Assembly: GCF_033001325.1 (NCBI RefSeq)
Contig: NZ_CP133111.1
Location: 5,627,001-5,691,000 of the forward strand
DNA length: 64,000 nt
Reading direction: 5' to 3'
Source: Rhodopseudomonas sp. BAL398
GTDB taxonomy: Bacteria; Pseudomonadota; Alphaproteobacteria; Rhizobiales; Xanthobacteraceae
Shown here: in pieces, positions 18,474-26,431 of the stretch
Layout: the number at the start of each line of letters is the position of its first letter
How positions within the stretch are numbered: the first letter of the stretch is position 1
The notes under the pieces: generated by a model
What the model saw: only the letters and a program-made list of their open reading frames with translations
Database searches by the model: none
What the model was told of the DNA's origin: nothing
Translations under genes and position numbers: made by a program

Positions 18474-20093
18474 TCAGTCTTTCACGGCCTTGACGAGGTC
18501 GGCCTTCAGCTGTGCCTTCAGGATTTTGCCGGTTGGACCGATCGGCAATTGACTGGTCAGGATAACTTCCTTCGGCCGCTTGTAGGCTGTGAGATTCGCT
18601 TTGGCCCAGGCATCGAGTTCGGCGATATCGAGCTGCCGGCCGGCCGCCGGCTGAACATAAGCGATCACTTCTTCATTGCCGTCCACGCTGCGGCCTATCA
18701 CGGCAACCAGAGCGACACCCGGTACCTGGGATAACACGGCCTCGACTTCGACAGGATAGACATTGAATCCGCTATGAATGATCACGTCCTTCGTTCGTCC
18801 GACCAGCGACAAATTGCCGTCTCGGTCCATTGATCCGATGTCGCCCGTCGAAATGAAGCCGTCGGCGCGCCGCACGTCGTTGTTGGCCGCTTCGTTCCGG
18901 TAGTATCCCAGCATCAGGTTGGGACCCTTCACCCAGATCTCGCCCTTTTGGCCGATCGCCGCATCATTGCCGTCGTCGCCGACGATGCGGAGTTCGATGC
19001 CGGGCTGCACCACGCCGACCGATCGGCCGATCGTAGCGCCGCGGGAGCGGGTCACCGGTGCGATCTCGGTCATGCCGTAGGAATTGCCCAGTTCGAGCCC
19101 GAACGCATCTTCAATCTGCGCCTTGAGCGTCAAGTCGAGCGGCATGCCGCCGACCGCGATGAAACGCAGCCGGCTCGACCGAAGCGAGGCGCTGTTGGTC
19201 CGCGCGTATTCGAGCAAGCGCGCGAAGATCGTTGGTACGCCCATCACGTAAGTGATGCGATCGGCGGTCAGCGCGGCGACGAAATTGGCGGCGCTGAACT
19301 GGGCGACTAACTCCGACGTCCCGCCGGCCCAAATGGCGGTGGTCAGCATAGCGCCAAGACCAATGACGTGACTGACGGGCGTGATATTGTAGAACACGTC
19401 GCTCGCGGTGATGTTGCGCAGCTCCGCCATGTTGCCGCCCATATACATGATGGCCTGATGACTCAGCATGACCCCCTTCGGCGCTCCCGTCGTGCCTGAC
19501 GAGAACAGCAGGACGGCGGTCTGGCGGTCCTTCTCGGCATGGACCGGCTCGGGGCGGGCGTCGGTGTCGGTCGGCCCGAAAGCGACCTTTCCGAAAACCG
19601 GATCGTCGTGCGGCCGGGCTTGCACCCGCGCGGCGTGGTCCGAGGCAGCCTGGGAATCGCCGATGGTGTAGACGACGATGCGGCACCCGCAATATGCAAT
19701 GCATGCGTCGATCTCGCGCGAGGACATCCGCGCGTTGATCGGGCTCGCCCAGGCATCGAGGTCGCTCGCGGCGAAGATGAAGGTGACGGCGGCGATGGAA
19801 TTCTCGTTGACGATCATCACGCGATCACCACCGACCACTCCGGCGGCTGTCAGCAACGCCTTGGCGCGTCCTATCGCTTGCCAGAACTCCGAATAGGTCA
19901 CCACCCTGTCACCCGAGATCAGAGCCGGCCGATCGGGCGCGGTCTCTGCCTGTCGCTCCACCAGTCCGGCCAATCGCGGCGGCATCGACGCCAGCAGCCG
20001 CTGCGCGCTGCCGCCATTGAACACATTCCGCGCCACGCGCGCCGTATCGAAGTCTGTCTGGGGCATTTCGGATGCTCTTGTTGTCGGTGCCAT
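18474..20093 (-). CDS. AMP-forming acyl-CoA synthetase/ligase
   Basis: A 539-residue ANL enzyme with P-loop FSSGTTGAPKGVM (about residues 197-209), GNSYGMTEIAP, TGDIGSMDRDGNLSLVGRTKD and a C-terminal PTGKILKAQL with the thioester-step lysine. It should form a CoA ester of an imported acid. It is the third gene of a leftward unit behind the SsuB-type ATPase and SsuC-type permease, 22 bases after the permease stop. An alternative start at 20066 (MPQTDF) cannot be excluded because neither has a strong ribosome site. Its operon has the TetR palindrome upstream, so it belongs to the regulon centred on 21997-22659. Confidence 0.9.
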   Translation of the reverse strand: MAPTTRASEMPQTDFDTARVARNVFNGGSAQRLLASMPPRLAGLVERQAETAPDRPALISGDRVVTYSEFWQAIGRAKALLTAAGVVGGDRVMIVNENSIAAVTFIFAASDLDAWASPINARMSSREIDACIAYCGCRIVVYTIGDSQAASDHAARVQARPHDDPVFGKVAFGPTDTDARPEPVHAEKDRQTAVLLFSSGTTGAPKGVMLSHQAIMYMGGNMAELRNITASDVFYNITPVSHVIGLGAMLTTAIWAGGTSELVAQFSAANFVAALTADRITYVMGVPTIFARLLEYARTNSASLRSSRLRFIAVGGMPLDLTLKAQIEDAFGLELGNSYGMTEIAPVTRSRGATIGRSVGVVQPGIELRIVGDDGNDAAIGQKGEIWVKGPNLMLGYYRNEAANNDVRRADGFISTGDIGSMDRDGNLSLVGRTKDVIIHSGFNVYPVEVEAVLSQVPGVALVAVIGRSVDGNEEVIAYVQPAAGRQLDIAELDAWAKANLTAYKRPKEVILTSQLPIGPTGKILKAQLKADLVKAVKD

Positions 20094-20115
20094 GGGGGCT
20101 GCCGTTCCGCCGTCG

Positions 20116-20901
20116 TCAGGCGCTTTCGGCCGCGAGATGGTTTCTGTTCTCCCAGAACACCACCTTGCGATGCAGGTACTGCAGCGTTTGATTGCCGATC
20201 ACCCCAATGCCCGCGAGGACGAGGACGACGGCGAACATGGTGGCGACATCCATCGTCATCGACGAGGCCTGGATCAGATTTCCAAGACCCGCCTTCGATG
20301 CGATGAATTCGCCGACGACCGCGCCGATCAGCGCCATCGACACACTGATCTGCAGGCCGGCAAAGATCGACGAGGCGGCGGCGGGCAATTTGACGTTGAG
20401 GAGGATGTTCCATCGTGATGCGCTGAACGCGCGGTACAAATTGACGATATCCGAATTGACCGAACGAATGCCGACGAGGGTATTGATGAAGACCGGAAAG
20501 AAACAGATCAGGGCAACCAGGACGACCTTGGACGACATGCCGAAGCCGAACCAGACGATGATCAGCGGCGCCAGGGCGACCTTCGGCATCGATTGCAGCG
20601 CCACGATATAGGGCATCAGTGCCCGCTCCATGATCGGAATCTCGGCGAGAAATGCGCCGATGGCGATGGCGAGCGAGCAGCCGATCAGATAGCCAGCAAC
20701 CACCGCATAGAGCGTGGCCAGGATATGCGGATAGAACGTGCCCTCCACGAGGCCGTTGACGAGGGCTGCGCCGACGGCCAACGGCGTCGGCACCAGATAA
20801 GCCGGCACTTTGAAAAAACGGATTGATAGATCCCACAGCACCAGCGTGCCGACGAAGAAGCCGACCGAAATCGCGATCTCGACCCAACGGAATTTGGTCA
20901 T
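20116..20901 (-). CDS. ABC transporter permease (SsuC/TauC type)
   Basis: A 261-residue inner-membrane protein with about six transmembrane stretches. The BPD_transp_1 EAA loop reads YRAFSASRWNILLNVKLPAAASSIFAGLQ (from about residue 158), and IGAVVGEFIASKAGLGNLI follows. This family works with NMT1/SsuA binding proteins and imports sulfonates, aromatic acids, riboflavin or thiamin precursors. Its binding protein is probably the gene at 25283-26386, on the far side of the enzyme genes but behind the same operator. It overlaps the ATPase gene by 4 bases. Confidence 0.92.
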   Translation of the reverse strand: MTKFRWVEIAISVGFFVGTLVLWDLSIRFFKVPAYLVPTPLAVGAALVNGLVEGTFYPHILATLYAVVAGYLIGCSLAIAIGAFLAEIPIMERALMPYIVALQSMPKVALAPLIIVWFGFGMSSKVVLVALICFFPVFINTLVGIRSVNSDIVNLYRAFSASRWNILLNVKLPAAASSIFAGLQISVSMALIGAVVGEFIASKAGLGNLIQASSMTMDVATMFAVVLVLAGIGVIGNQTLQYLHRKVVFWENRNHLAAESA

Positions 20902-21725
20902 CGTGCACCCTTCGCCGGTTGCAGGCCGCTCGACTTGAACAGCGCCCTCAGATGGGTCGCATATTCGCCGAACATGGATTGTCCCATGGTCTCGACGTCG
21001 CGGGCGCGTGGCAGATCAATCTTGAGATCATCGATGACGCGCCCCGGGCGTTGCGACAGCGTGAGCACCCGATCCGACAGATACACCGCCTCGGGAATCG
21101 AGTGAGTGATGAACAGGACGGATTTTCCGGTCGTCATCCAGATCTGCTGCAGTTCGTCCATCATGAATTCGCGGGACATCGCGTCGAGCGCCGCGAATGG
21201 TTCATCCATCAGCAGCATTGCGGGATCGTGAATGAGGCCGCGGGCGATTCCGACGCGCTGCTGCATTCCGCCCGAGAGTTCGTAAGGGTAATGGTCGACG
21301 AAATCGCTGAGGCCGACCAGCCGCAGCAGATCATGAGCCCGATCCCTGTATTCATCGATCGGCATCCGCATCGCCCGGATCGGCACCAGAACGTTCTCCA
21401 GAATGGTCTTCCAAGGCAGCAGGGTCGGCTGTTGAAACACGATTCCGATATCCGGGCGCGGCGAACGGACCTCGACCTCGGCCAGCACCACCTTGCCGGA
21501 GGTCGGCCGTAACAGGCCGGACACGATCCTAAGCAAGGTCGATTTGCCACATCCGGACGGTCCGAGGATCGAGACGAATTCGCCCTTGCGAACCGAGAAC
21601 GACAGATCGCGGATGGCGGCGATCGGCCCCCGGCTCGAATTGTAAACCAGGTTCATCTGGTCGATCGAGAGCACCGGATTTGGCGGATCCAGTAAGACGT
21701 GGTTCGCTTCGGCAGGGCTAGGCAT
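20898..21725 (-). CDS. ABC transporter ATP-binding protein (SsuB/TauB type)
   Basis: A 275-residue ATPase from ATG 21725 (MPSPAEANH). Walker A is GPSGCGKST, the Q-loop is VFQQPTLLPWKT, the signature is ELSGGMQQRVGIARG, Walker B is MLLMDEPFAALDA, and the H-loop is FITHSIPEAV. These are classic for the nitrate/sulfonate/taurine importer class. It is the first gene of the leftward ATPase-permease-ligase unit. The intergenic region before it contains operator copy 1 of the TetR palindrome. A start 33 bases further upstream is open but lacks support. Confidence 0.92.
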   Translation of the reverse strand: MPSPAEANHVLLDPPNPVLSIDQMNLVYNSSRGPIAAIRDLSFSVRKGEFVSILGPSGCGKSTLLRIVSGLLRPTSGKVVLAEVEVRSPRPDIGIVFQQPTLLPWKTILENVLVPIRAMRMPIDEYRDRAHDLLRLVGLSDFVDHYPYELSGGMQQRVGIARGLIHDPAMLLMDEPFAALDAMSREFMMDELQQIWMTTGKSVLFITHSIPEAVYLSDRVLTLSQRPGRVIDDLKIDLPRARDVETMGQSMFGEYATHLRALFKSSGLQPAKGAR

Positions 21726-21862
21726 GATGGATGCGACCTCGGGTCCCTTGCAAAACAATCCGCGATGGGGCGGCGGATTCGTCCTGCTTTGTCAGGTCCG
21801 GGTCTGCGCCCGGTTCAGGTTTGGCCGCCGCGCGGCGGCGTGCCGGTGCCATTTTGCATAAT

Positions 21863-21878
21863 TCGCACGGTCGTGCAA
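21863..21878. promoter_or_regulatory. TetR-type operator, copy 1
   Basis: TTCGCACGGTCGTGCA contains the near-perfect palindrome GCACGGTCGTGC (21865-21876). It lies between the divergent ATPase and tetR genes. Copies 2 and 3 of the same element are at 22727 and 26416, each in front of another unit of this module. Confidence 0.7.
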
Positions 21879-21996
21879 ATAAATTCCAAGAATTGGATTT
21901 ATTGCAGCGCAAAGCTGCTATTATGTTGCGGCCGATGACGCCCGGACGTTTAAGTCTCGGATGGCGAAAGAGCCGTGAAAGCTGGATCCCAGGAAA

Positions 21997-22659
21997 ATGA
22001 AAAGCAAGGCGAAATCCACCACTCAAAAGCGGCCTGGTCGGGTTCAAAGACGCAAGGACATGCTCGGCATCGTCTACGAAGTGATATCGGAATCGGGCAT
22101 TGATGGCGCCAGCATGCGTCAGATAGCCGAACGGGCGCAGGTCAGCACCGGGACGATCAATTATCATTTTGGAAATAAGCAGAAGCTGATCATGGCCGCG
22201 CTTCAGGCGGCCTACGAGACGCCGTCCGAGCAGGAGCCGAGCTCCTCGCCGCTGGCGCAGCTCAAGGTTTTCGCCTTCAGCCACATCTTTCGTTCGACAA
22301 ACGACCGGTTTTGGCGGTTTTGGGTGAATTACGCAGCAGCCGGCACGCGCAATAACGAATTGCGGAAGCACCAGAACCGACGCTTCGAAAAGCAGCTCGG
22401 CTTCTGGAGAAAATTGATCGAGAGCGCGATCAAGGCCGGCGAGCTGCCGGCGGAGCTCCAGGCCCACCGCGCCGCCGAGCACCTCCTGATCTTCGTTCAT
22501 GGGCTCGTGATGCGCCAGATCTTGCGACCGGACGCCGACAACCGCTCGCATTGCGAAAGCCTTCTGACCGATTACTTCGAGGTTCTCGAGCAGGCCCAGT
22601 CCGGGGCCGACCGCAAGTCCCCGCGTCTCCCGGCCCGGATGATGTCCGAGATCAACTGA
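21997..22659 (+). CDS. TetR-family transcriptional regulator (local repressor of the uptake-ligase-hydratase module)
   Basis: A 220-residue protein with AGGAAA before the ATG. The helix-turn-helix is at about residues 40-65 (MRQIAERAQVSTGTINYHFGNKQKLI), and the C-terminal region resembles the BetI-like TetR_C domains (FWRFWVNYAAAGTRNNELRKH). Its gene is surrounded by three copies of a GCACGATCGTGC palindrome: before itself and the divergent ABC-ligase unit, before the hydratase unit and before the binding-protein gene. This makes it the very likely repressor of all of them, induced by a pathway CoA ester or the imported acid (inference). A hairpin terminator follows. Confidence 0.9.
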   Translation: MKSKAKSTTQKRPGRVQRRKDMLGIVYEVISESGIDGASMRQIAERAQVSTGTINYHFGNKQKLIMAALQAAYETPSEQEPSSSPLAQLKVFAFSHIFRSTNDRFWRFWVNYAAAGTRNNELRKHQNRRFEKQLGFWRKLIESAIKAGELPAELQAHRAAEHLLIFVHGLVMRQILRPDADNRSHCESLLTDYFEVLEQAQSGADRKSPRLPARMMSEIN

Positions 22660-22686
22660 CACTCGGCAATCTAGTCATCGAGAAAT

Positions 22687-22712
22687 GCCGGCCGCGAGTG
22701 CCGGCTTTTCTT
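22687..22712 (+). terminator. Intrinsic terminator after tetR
   Basis: GCCGGC (22687-22692), a 7-base loop, GCCGGC (22700-22705) and then TTTTCTTT. It lies 27 bases after the tetR stop and directly before the next promoter and operator. Confidence 0.7.
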
Positions 22713-22726
22713 TGTCTGAACCATAA

Positions 22727-22742
22727 TTGCACGATCGTGCGA
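22727..22742. promoter_or_regulatory. TetR-type operator, copy 2, overlapping a promoter
   Basis: TTGCACGATCGTGCGA contains the perfect palindrome GCACGATCGTGC (22729-22740). Its TTGCAC half can serve as the -35 box (22727-22732), with a weak -10 TAATCG after 17 bases (22750-22755). A bound repressor would cover the promoter of the hydratase unit. Confidence 0.75.
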
Positions 22743-22793
22743 ATTGTGCTAATCGGTGGCGCGATGCCCTTGCACGAAGGAGAAATGACCAGC

Positions 22794-23552
22794 ATGTCCG
22801 TAGTCCTCGTCGAACGCCCATCACCGCACGTCGCCGTGGTGCGCTTCAATCGTCCGGAGGTGCGCAACGCCCTCAACACCGAAGTGCGGCGCCTGCTGCA
22901 CGGGCATTTTCAGGAGCTCGCTGCGGATCCCGAGGTTCGCTGTGTCGTCCTGACCGGCGGCGAACAGGCCTTCGCGGCCGGCGCGGATATTCAAGAGCAG
23001 GCCGGCCGCGACGTCGTCGGGGCGATCGAGGCCTACACCACCCGGGCGATCATGGATTTTCCAAAGCCGATCATTGCGGCGGTGAATGGCTTCGCGCTGG
23101 GTGGCGGATGCGAATTCGCGATGCAGTGCGACATCATCATCGCCAACGACAAGGCGAAATTCGGCCAGCCGGAGATCAGGCTGGGCCTGATTCCGGGGGC
23201 CGGCGGAACGCAACGCCTGCCGCGCACGGTCGGCAAATACAACGCGATGTACATGCTGCTGACGGGTGCCTTCATCAACGCCAGTGATGCCCATCGAATG
23301 GGGCTCGTCAGCGAGGTCGTGCCGGGGAATTGCGAGCCCCGCGCCCTCGAGATCGCCGCGCAGATCGCGACGCTCGCGCCACTGGCCGCCCAGCAGATCA
23401 AGGAAATCGTCAACTCCGGCCTCGATACCTCACTCGACGCCGGTTTGAAGCTCGAGCGACGCGGCTACCAACTGATGTTCGGCACGGCCGACATGCGGGA
23501 GGGCGTCAAGGCATTCACGGAAAAACGCGCGGCGGCCTTCGCGGGAAAATAG
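22794..23552 (+). CDS. Enoyl-CoA hydratase (crotonase family)
   Basis: A 252-residue crotonase. Both catalytic glutamates are present: GGGCEFAMQCD and FGQPEIRLGLIPGAGGTQRLP, which matches true hydratases very closely. The oxyanion-hole segment is AFAAGADI. Expected reaction: hydration of a 2-enoyl-CoA to a 3-hydroxyacyl-CoA. ATG 22794 is preferred because AAGGAG lies 11 bases upstream, while for ATG 22785 the spacing is only 2. It is the first gene of the operator-2 unit, followed by a thiolase-like and a DUF35 gene. The first step of the implied route is the ligase at 18474. Confidence 0.92.
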   Translation: MSVVLVERPSPHVAVVRFNRPEVRNALNTEVRRLLHGHFQELAADPEVRCVVLTGGEQAFAAGADIQEQAGRDVVGAIEAYTTRAIMDFPKPIIAAVNGFALGGGCEFAMQCDIIIANDKAKFGQPEIRLGLIPGAGGTQRLPRTVGKYNAMYMLLTGAFINASDAHRMGLVSEVVPGNCEPRALEIAAQIATLAPLAAQQIKEIVNSGLDTSLDAGLKLERRGYQLMFGTADMREGVKAFTEKRAAAFAGK

Positions 23553-23581
23553 ACGTCGGGGAAACTCCAAGGAAAAAATCA

Positions 23582-24751
23582 ATGATAAACCGCGATATTG
23601 CAATTATCGGCTTCGCCGAGACCAAGATAGAATTTCGTTCGGGACGCAGCGTTTACGATTTCGCCGGAGAAGCGATGGCCGGCGCGCTTGCGCATGCCGG
23701 CATCGAAAAGTCGGAGATCGACGGCATGGCCGTGTCGTCCAGCTTCGCGGATGCCGGAAATCCGTTTTACGGTCCGATCCTGTCGGCCTATCTCGGGCTC
23801 GAACTGGACTGGTGCCAGGTCACGGATCTCGGCGGCGCGTCGGCCTCCGGCAACATTGCCCGCGCCGCCGCGGCGATCAAGGCGGGCTTGTGCGAGACCG
23901 TATTGGTCATCGCATCCGATCCGCAGTCGAGCCAGAACAAGCAGTCGATCGGCGCGTTTCGCGGCGAGTTCCAATATCCGATGGGGATCATGGGGCCGCC
24001 CGGATACTTCGCCCTGATCAGCCAGCGCTATGATCATCAATACGGTCTCGATCCCAAGGCGTTGGGCAAGCTCGCGGTGACGCAGCGCAACCACGCGCTG
24101 ATGAACGACCTCGCATGTGAGAAGCTCAAGAAGCCGATCACGGTGGACGACTATCTGGCGTCGCCGATGATTTCGGATCCGATCCGCATGCTGGACTGCG
24201 TCATGGTGTGTGACGGCGCCAGCGCCTTCATCGTGACATCGACGGAGCGAGCCAAGAAGATGGGGGCCAAGAAGATGGTCCACCCGATCGGATATGGCGA
24301 ACGGGTCAACTATATGGAGACCAACCAGACCCCGGATATCACCGAGGGCGGCCACCGCGCCGCCGGCAAGCGGGCGTTCGAGCGGGCCGGCATGACGCCG
24401 TCCGACATCAAGATGTTTCAACCTTACGACGACTTTCTCATCGCCATCGTGATGCAGCTCGAGCATCTCGGCTTCTGCGAAACCGGCCGCGGTTGTCAGT
24501 TCGTCAACGAGCGTGACATGAGCTATCGCGGAGATTTGCCGCTCAATACCGGAGGTGGACAGATTTCCGCCGGGCAGGCGGGGCTGGCGGGTGGCGCCCA
24601 CAACCTCTCCGAGGCTCTGCGCCAGCTGTTTGGCGAGGCAGGGAGCCGGCAGGTCAAGGATCACGCCAATGCCATCGTCACCGGCATCGGCTGGATACCA
24701 TACGGGCGCAATTGGGGCTCGAGCACCGCATTGATTTTGGAGGCTGCATAA
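23582..24751 (+). CDS. Thiolase-like protein (SCP2/lipid-transfer type, probable retro-aldolase rather than thiolase)
   Basis: A 389-residue thiolase-fold protein from ATG 23582. At the place of the nucleophilic Cys loop it has DLGGASASGN (residues 82-91), so the acyl-accepting Cys is missing. The NEAF-type His motif is QPYDDFLIAIVMQLEHLGFC and the GHP-type motif is LNTGGGQISAGQ. This is the pattern of the SCP2-like thiolases that cleave 3-hydroxyacyl-CoA by retro-aldol chemistry together with a DUF35 partner (Ltp2 with ChsH2 in steroid side-chain degradation is the known case). The next gene is a DUF35 protein, overlapping by one base. I infer carbon-carbon cleavage of the hydratase product. 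Confidence 0.82.
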   Translation: MINRDIAIIGFAETKIEFRSGRSVYDFAGEAMAGALAHAGIEKSEIDGMAVSSSFADAGNPFYGPILSAYLGLELDWCQVTDLGGASASGNIARAAAAIKAGLCETVLVIASDPQSSQNKQSIGAFRGEFQYPMGIMGPPGYFALISQRYDHQYGLDPKALGKLAVTQRNHALMNDLACEKLKKPITVDDYLASPMISDPIRMLDCVMVCDGASAFIVTSTERAKKMGAKKMVHPIGYGERVNYMETNQTPDITEGGHRAAGKRAFERAGMTPSDIKMFQPYDDFLIAIVMQLEHLGFCETGRGCQFVNERDMSYRGDLPLNTGGGQISAGQAGLAGGAHNLSEALRQLFGEAGSRQVKDHANAIVTGIGWIPYGRNWGSSTALILEAA

Positions 24752-25170
24752 TGTCGATCGAATTCGATCCTCTGGCGGGACAGCGTCCTGCGCCGATTCC
24801 GTTGAATCTCACCAAGCCGTTCTGGGACGGCGCGCAGGACAAGAAGCTGATGCTGCAGTATTGCACGCAATCGGGCAAGTATCAGTTCTATCCGCGACCG
24901 GTCAGCGTCTACACCGGAGGCCGCGACCTGGAATGGCGGGAGGCCAGCGGCAAGGGACATGTGTACTCGTTCTCGCTGTCATACAAGGCGCCGCCGCCGT
25001 TCAAGGACGTCAAGCCTTACATCGTCGCGAGTATCGAGCTTGAGGAGGGGGTGCGGATTCTGACCAATATCGTCAATTGCGATCCGAGCACGGTCAGGAT
25101 CGACATGCCGGTGCGTCTCACCTGGGTGCTGGCCGGGACCGTCAACTACCCGGTATTCGAGCCGGCATAA
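24751..25170 (+). CDS. DUF35/OB-fold acyl-CoA-associated protein with degenerate zinc ribbon
   Basis: A 139-residue partner protein; GGAGG lies 7 bases before the ATG, which overlaps the preceding stop. The family has an N-terminal rubredoxin-like zinc ribbon and a C-terminal OB fold (GHVYSFSLSYKAPPPF; YIVASIELEEGVRILTNIV). DUF35 proteins bind thiolase-like enzymes and the acyl-CoA and are needed for their activity. Here the ribbon is degenerate: only C38 remains (YCTQSGKYQFYPRPVS), the three other expected Cys being Ser or other residues, so zinc binding is unlikely. It is the last gene of the unit, before a bidirectional terminator. Confidence 0.85.
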   Translation: MSIEFDPLAGQRPAPIPLNLTKPFWDGAQDKKLMLQYCTQSGKYQFYPRPVSVYTGGRDLEWREASGKGHVYSFSLSYKAPPPFKDVKPYIVASIELEEGVRILTNIVNCDPSTVRIDMPVRLTWVLAGTVNYPVFEPA

Positions 25171-25211
25171 CCGGCCCGTGCCGTTTCGACGAGTTGATGA
25201 AAGCAAAGGAA

Positions 25212-25240
25212 AAGCCGCCGACGAGACGTCGGCGGCTTTG
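25212..25240. terminator. Bidirectional intrinsic terminator
   Basis: AAAGCCGCCGACG (25212-25224), loop AGA, CGTCGGCGGCTTT (25228-25240): a perfect 13-bp stem with A and T tails on both sides. It lies between the convergent DUF35 and binding-protein genes and can end transcripts from both. Confidence 0.85.
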
Positions 25241-25282
25241 TTGCGACGGCAGTCGTTTTGACTGACGGCGATCCGGTCGCGG

Positions 25283-26386
25283 CTATTTGGTCGCGGCCTT
25301 GGCGCGGCGGATGATGTCCGCGCGGTCGAACTTGTTGAAATCCGCGACGAAACGATTGGTGTAGAGCTTATCCATCGGCAGGTCGGTGACGGTGATGACG
25401 CCGCCGAGCTTGAGCGATTTGATGATGCCCTGCCATTGCGCATCGGTGAAGCTCCCCAGCAGCGGCTTCTCTCCGGGAGCAAAATGCATCAGCTTCTTCA
25501 TCCGCGCGGACAGGATCGTCATTTCTTTGGCCATAGCCGCGGCTTCCGGCCCTTGCGGCTTCTGCGCCGGATAGGCCCGCCAGAACGATCGGATGCACTC
25601 TTCAAGGTTGGCGTCGCAGGCGACGATACTTTTGGCGATGGCGCGGCCGAAGCGGGCGACGAATTCTGGCCGGTTCTTGATCAGATCTTCGGTGACGGCG
25701 AAACCGTGGCTGGGATTGCCGTCGAACTCGGTGGGAAAGTCGAGCTCGCGCAATTGATAGCCGGTCGCTGCGAGGGTCGCATGCATCGTATCCCAGAGAT
25801 TCAAGGCGTCGACCTGGCCGGTCGTGAGCGCGCGAAAGGCGGGGCCGCCGGTGCCGACGGTGAACAGCGTATACTGGTCAGGCTGCAAGCCGACGCTGCC
25901 CAGCGCGGCCTTCGTCACCGGAACGTTGCCGAAAGTCGGGCCGGCGATGCCGATGGTCTTGCCCTTAAGGTCGGCGAGAGTCTTGATCGGGCTGTCTTTC
26001 GGGACCACGATTTCCCAAATCGATTGTCGCGCATAGTTGAAGACAAAACGCAGCGGGATCGGCGTCGCCCCCGGTTGCAGCGCGTTGACAACGGTTTCCA
26101 CCCCGACATACCCGGTATCGAAGCCTCCGGAGAGGATTTGCTGGATCACCGGGAAGGTGCCGCGCATCGACACCACCTCGTAGTCGAGGTTTTCATCTTT
26201 GAAGAGACCGAGCTCCTTGCCGAAGGTCAGGTGCGCCATGTTCGAAGCGAAGGCGGCGGGCCAGCCGATCTTGACGACGTCGAGCGGCGCGGCCGACGCG
26301 GCGGTGGCGAGAAATTGAATACCCGCCGCGGCCGTAACCGCGAGCTTCAACAGCGATGGTCGTCGTCGCGTAATGCAGTGTGACAA
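25283..26386 (-). CDS. ABC transporter substrate-binding protein (NMT1/SsuA type)
   Basis: A 367-residue periplasmic protein. The start is a TTG at 26386 with AGGGAGGA 6 bases upstream; no ATG is available before the mature part, and the further TTG at 26407 has no ribosome site and abuts the operator. The N-terminus (TRRRPSLLKLAVTAAAG...ATAASAA) is a signal peptide. The fold is NMT1-like: VKIGWPAAFASNMAHLTFGKELGLFKDENL, then IKTLADLKGKTIGIAGPTFG. It should feed the SsuC/SsuB-type permease and ATPase at 20116-21725, although it is encoded apart from them and shares their TetR operator. Confidence 0.88.
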   Translation of the reverse strand: MSHCITRRRPSLLKLAVTAAAGIQFLATAASAAPLDVVKIGWPAAFASNMAHLTFGKELGLFKDENLDYEVVSMRGTFPVIQQILSGGFDTGYVGVETVVNALQPGATPIPLRFVFNYARQSIWEIVVPKDSPIKTLADLKGKTIGIAGPTFGNVPVTKAALGSVGLQPDQYTLFTVGTGGPAFRALTTGQVDALNLWDTMHATLAATGYQLRELDFPTEFDGNPSHGFAVTEDLIKNRPEFVARFGRAIAKSIVACDANLEECIRSFWRAYPAQKPQGPEAAAMAKEMTILSARMKKLMHFAPGEKPLLGSFTDAQWQGIIKSLKLGGVITVTDLPMDKLYTNRFVADFNKFDRADIIRRAKAATK

Positions 26387-26392
26387 TGTTGT

Positions 26393-26400
26393 TCCTCCCT
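26393..26400 (-). promoter_or_regulatory. Shine-Dalgarno site deciding a TTG start
   Basis: On the minus strand AGGGAGGA is followed by six bases and TTG (26386). It sets the start of the binding protein. The same 8-base word TTGTCACA occurs both just upstream and at the start codon. Confidence 0.6.
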
Positions 26401-26415
26401 GTGACAATTATTTAT

Positions 26416-26431
26416 TTGCACGATCGTGCGA
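26416..26431. promoter_or_regulatory. TetR-type operator, copy 3
   Basis: TTGCACGATCGTGCGA, identical over 16 bases to copy 2 at 22727. On the minus strand it is followed by AAATAAATAATTG, which can hold a -10 box, and then by the binding-protein ribosome site. Confidence 0.75.

Noticed and set aside
23582-24751. Ordinary acetyl-CoA acetyltransferase
   Set aside because: The nucleophilic Cys and the usual C-terminal Cys motif are not seen; the SCP2/retro-aldolase pattern fits better.
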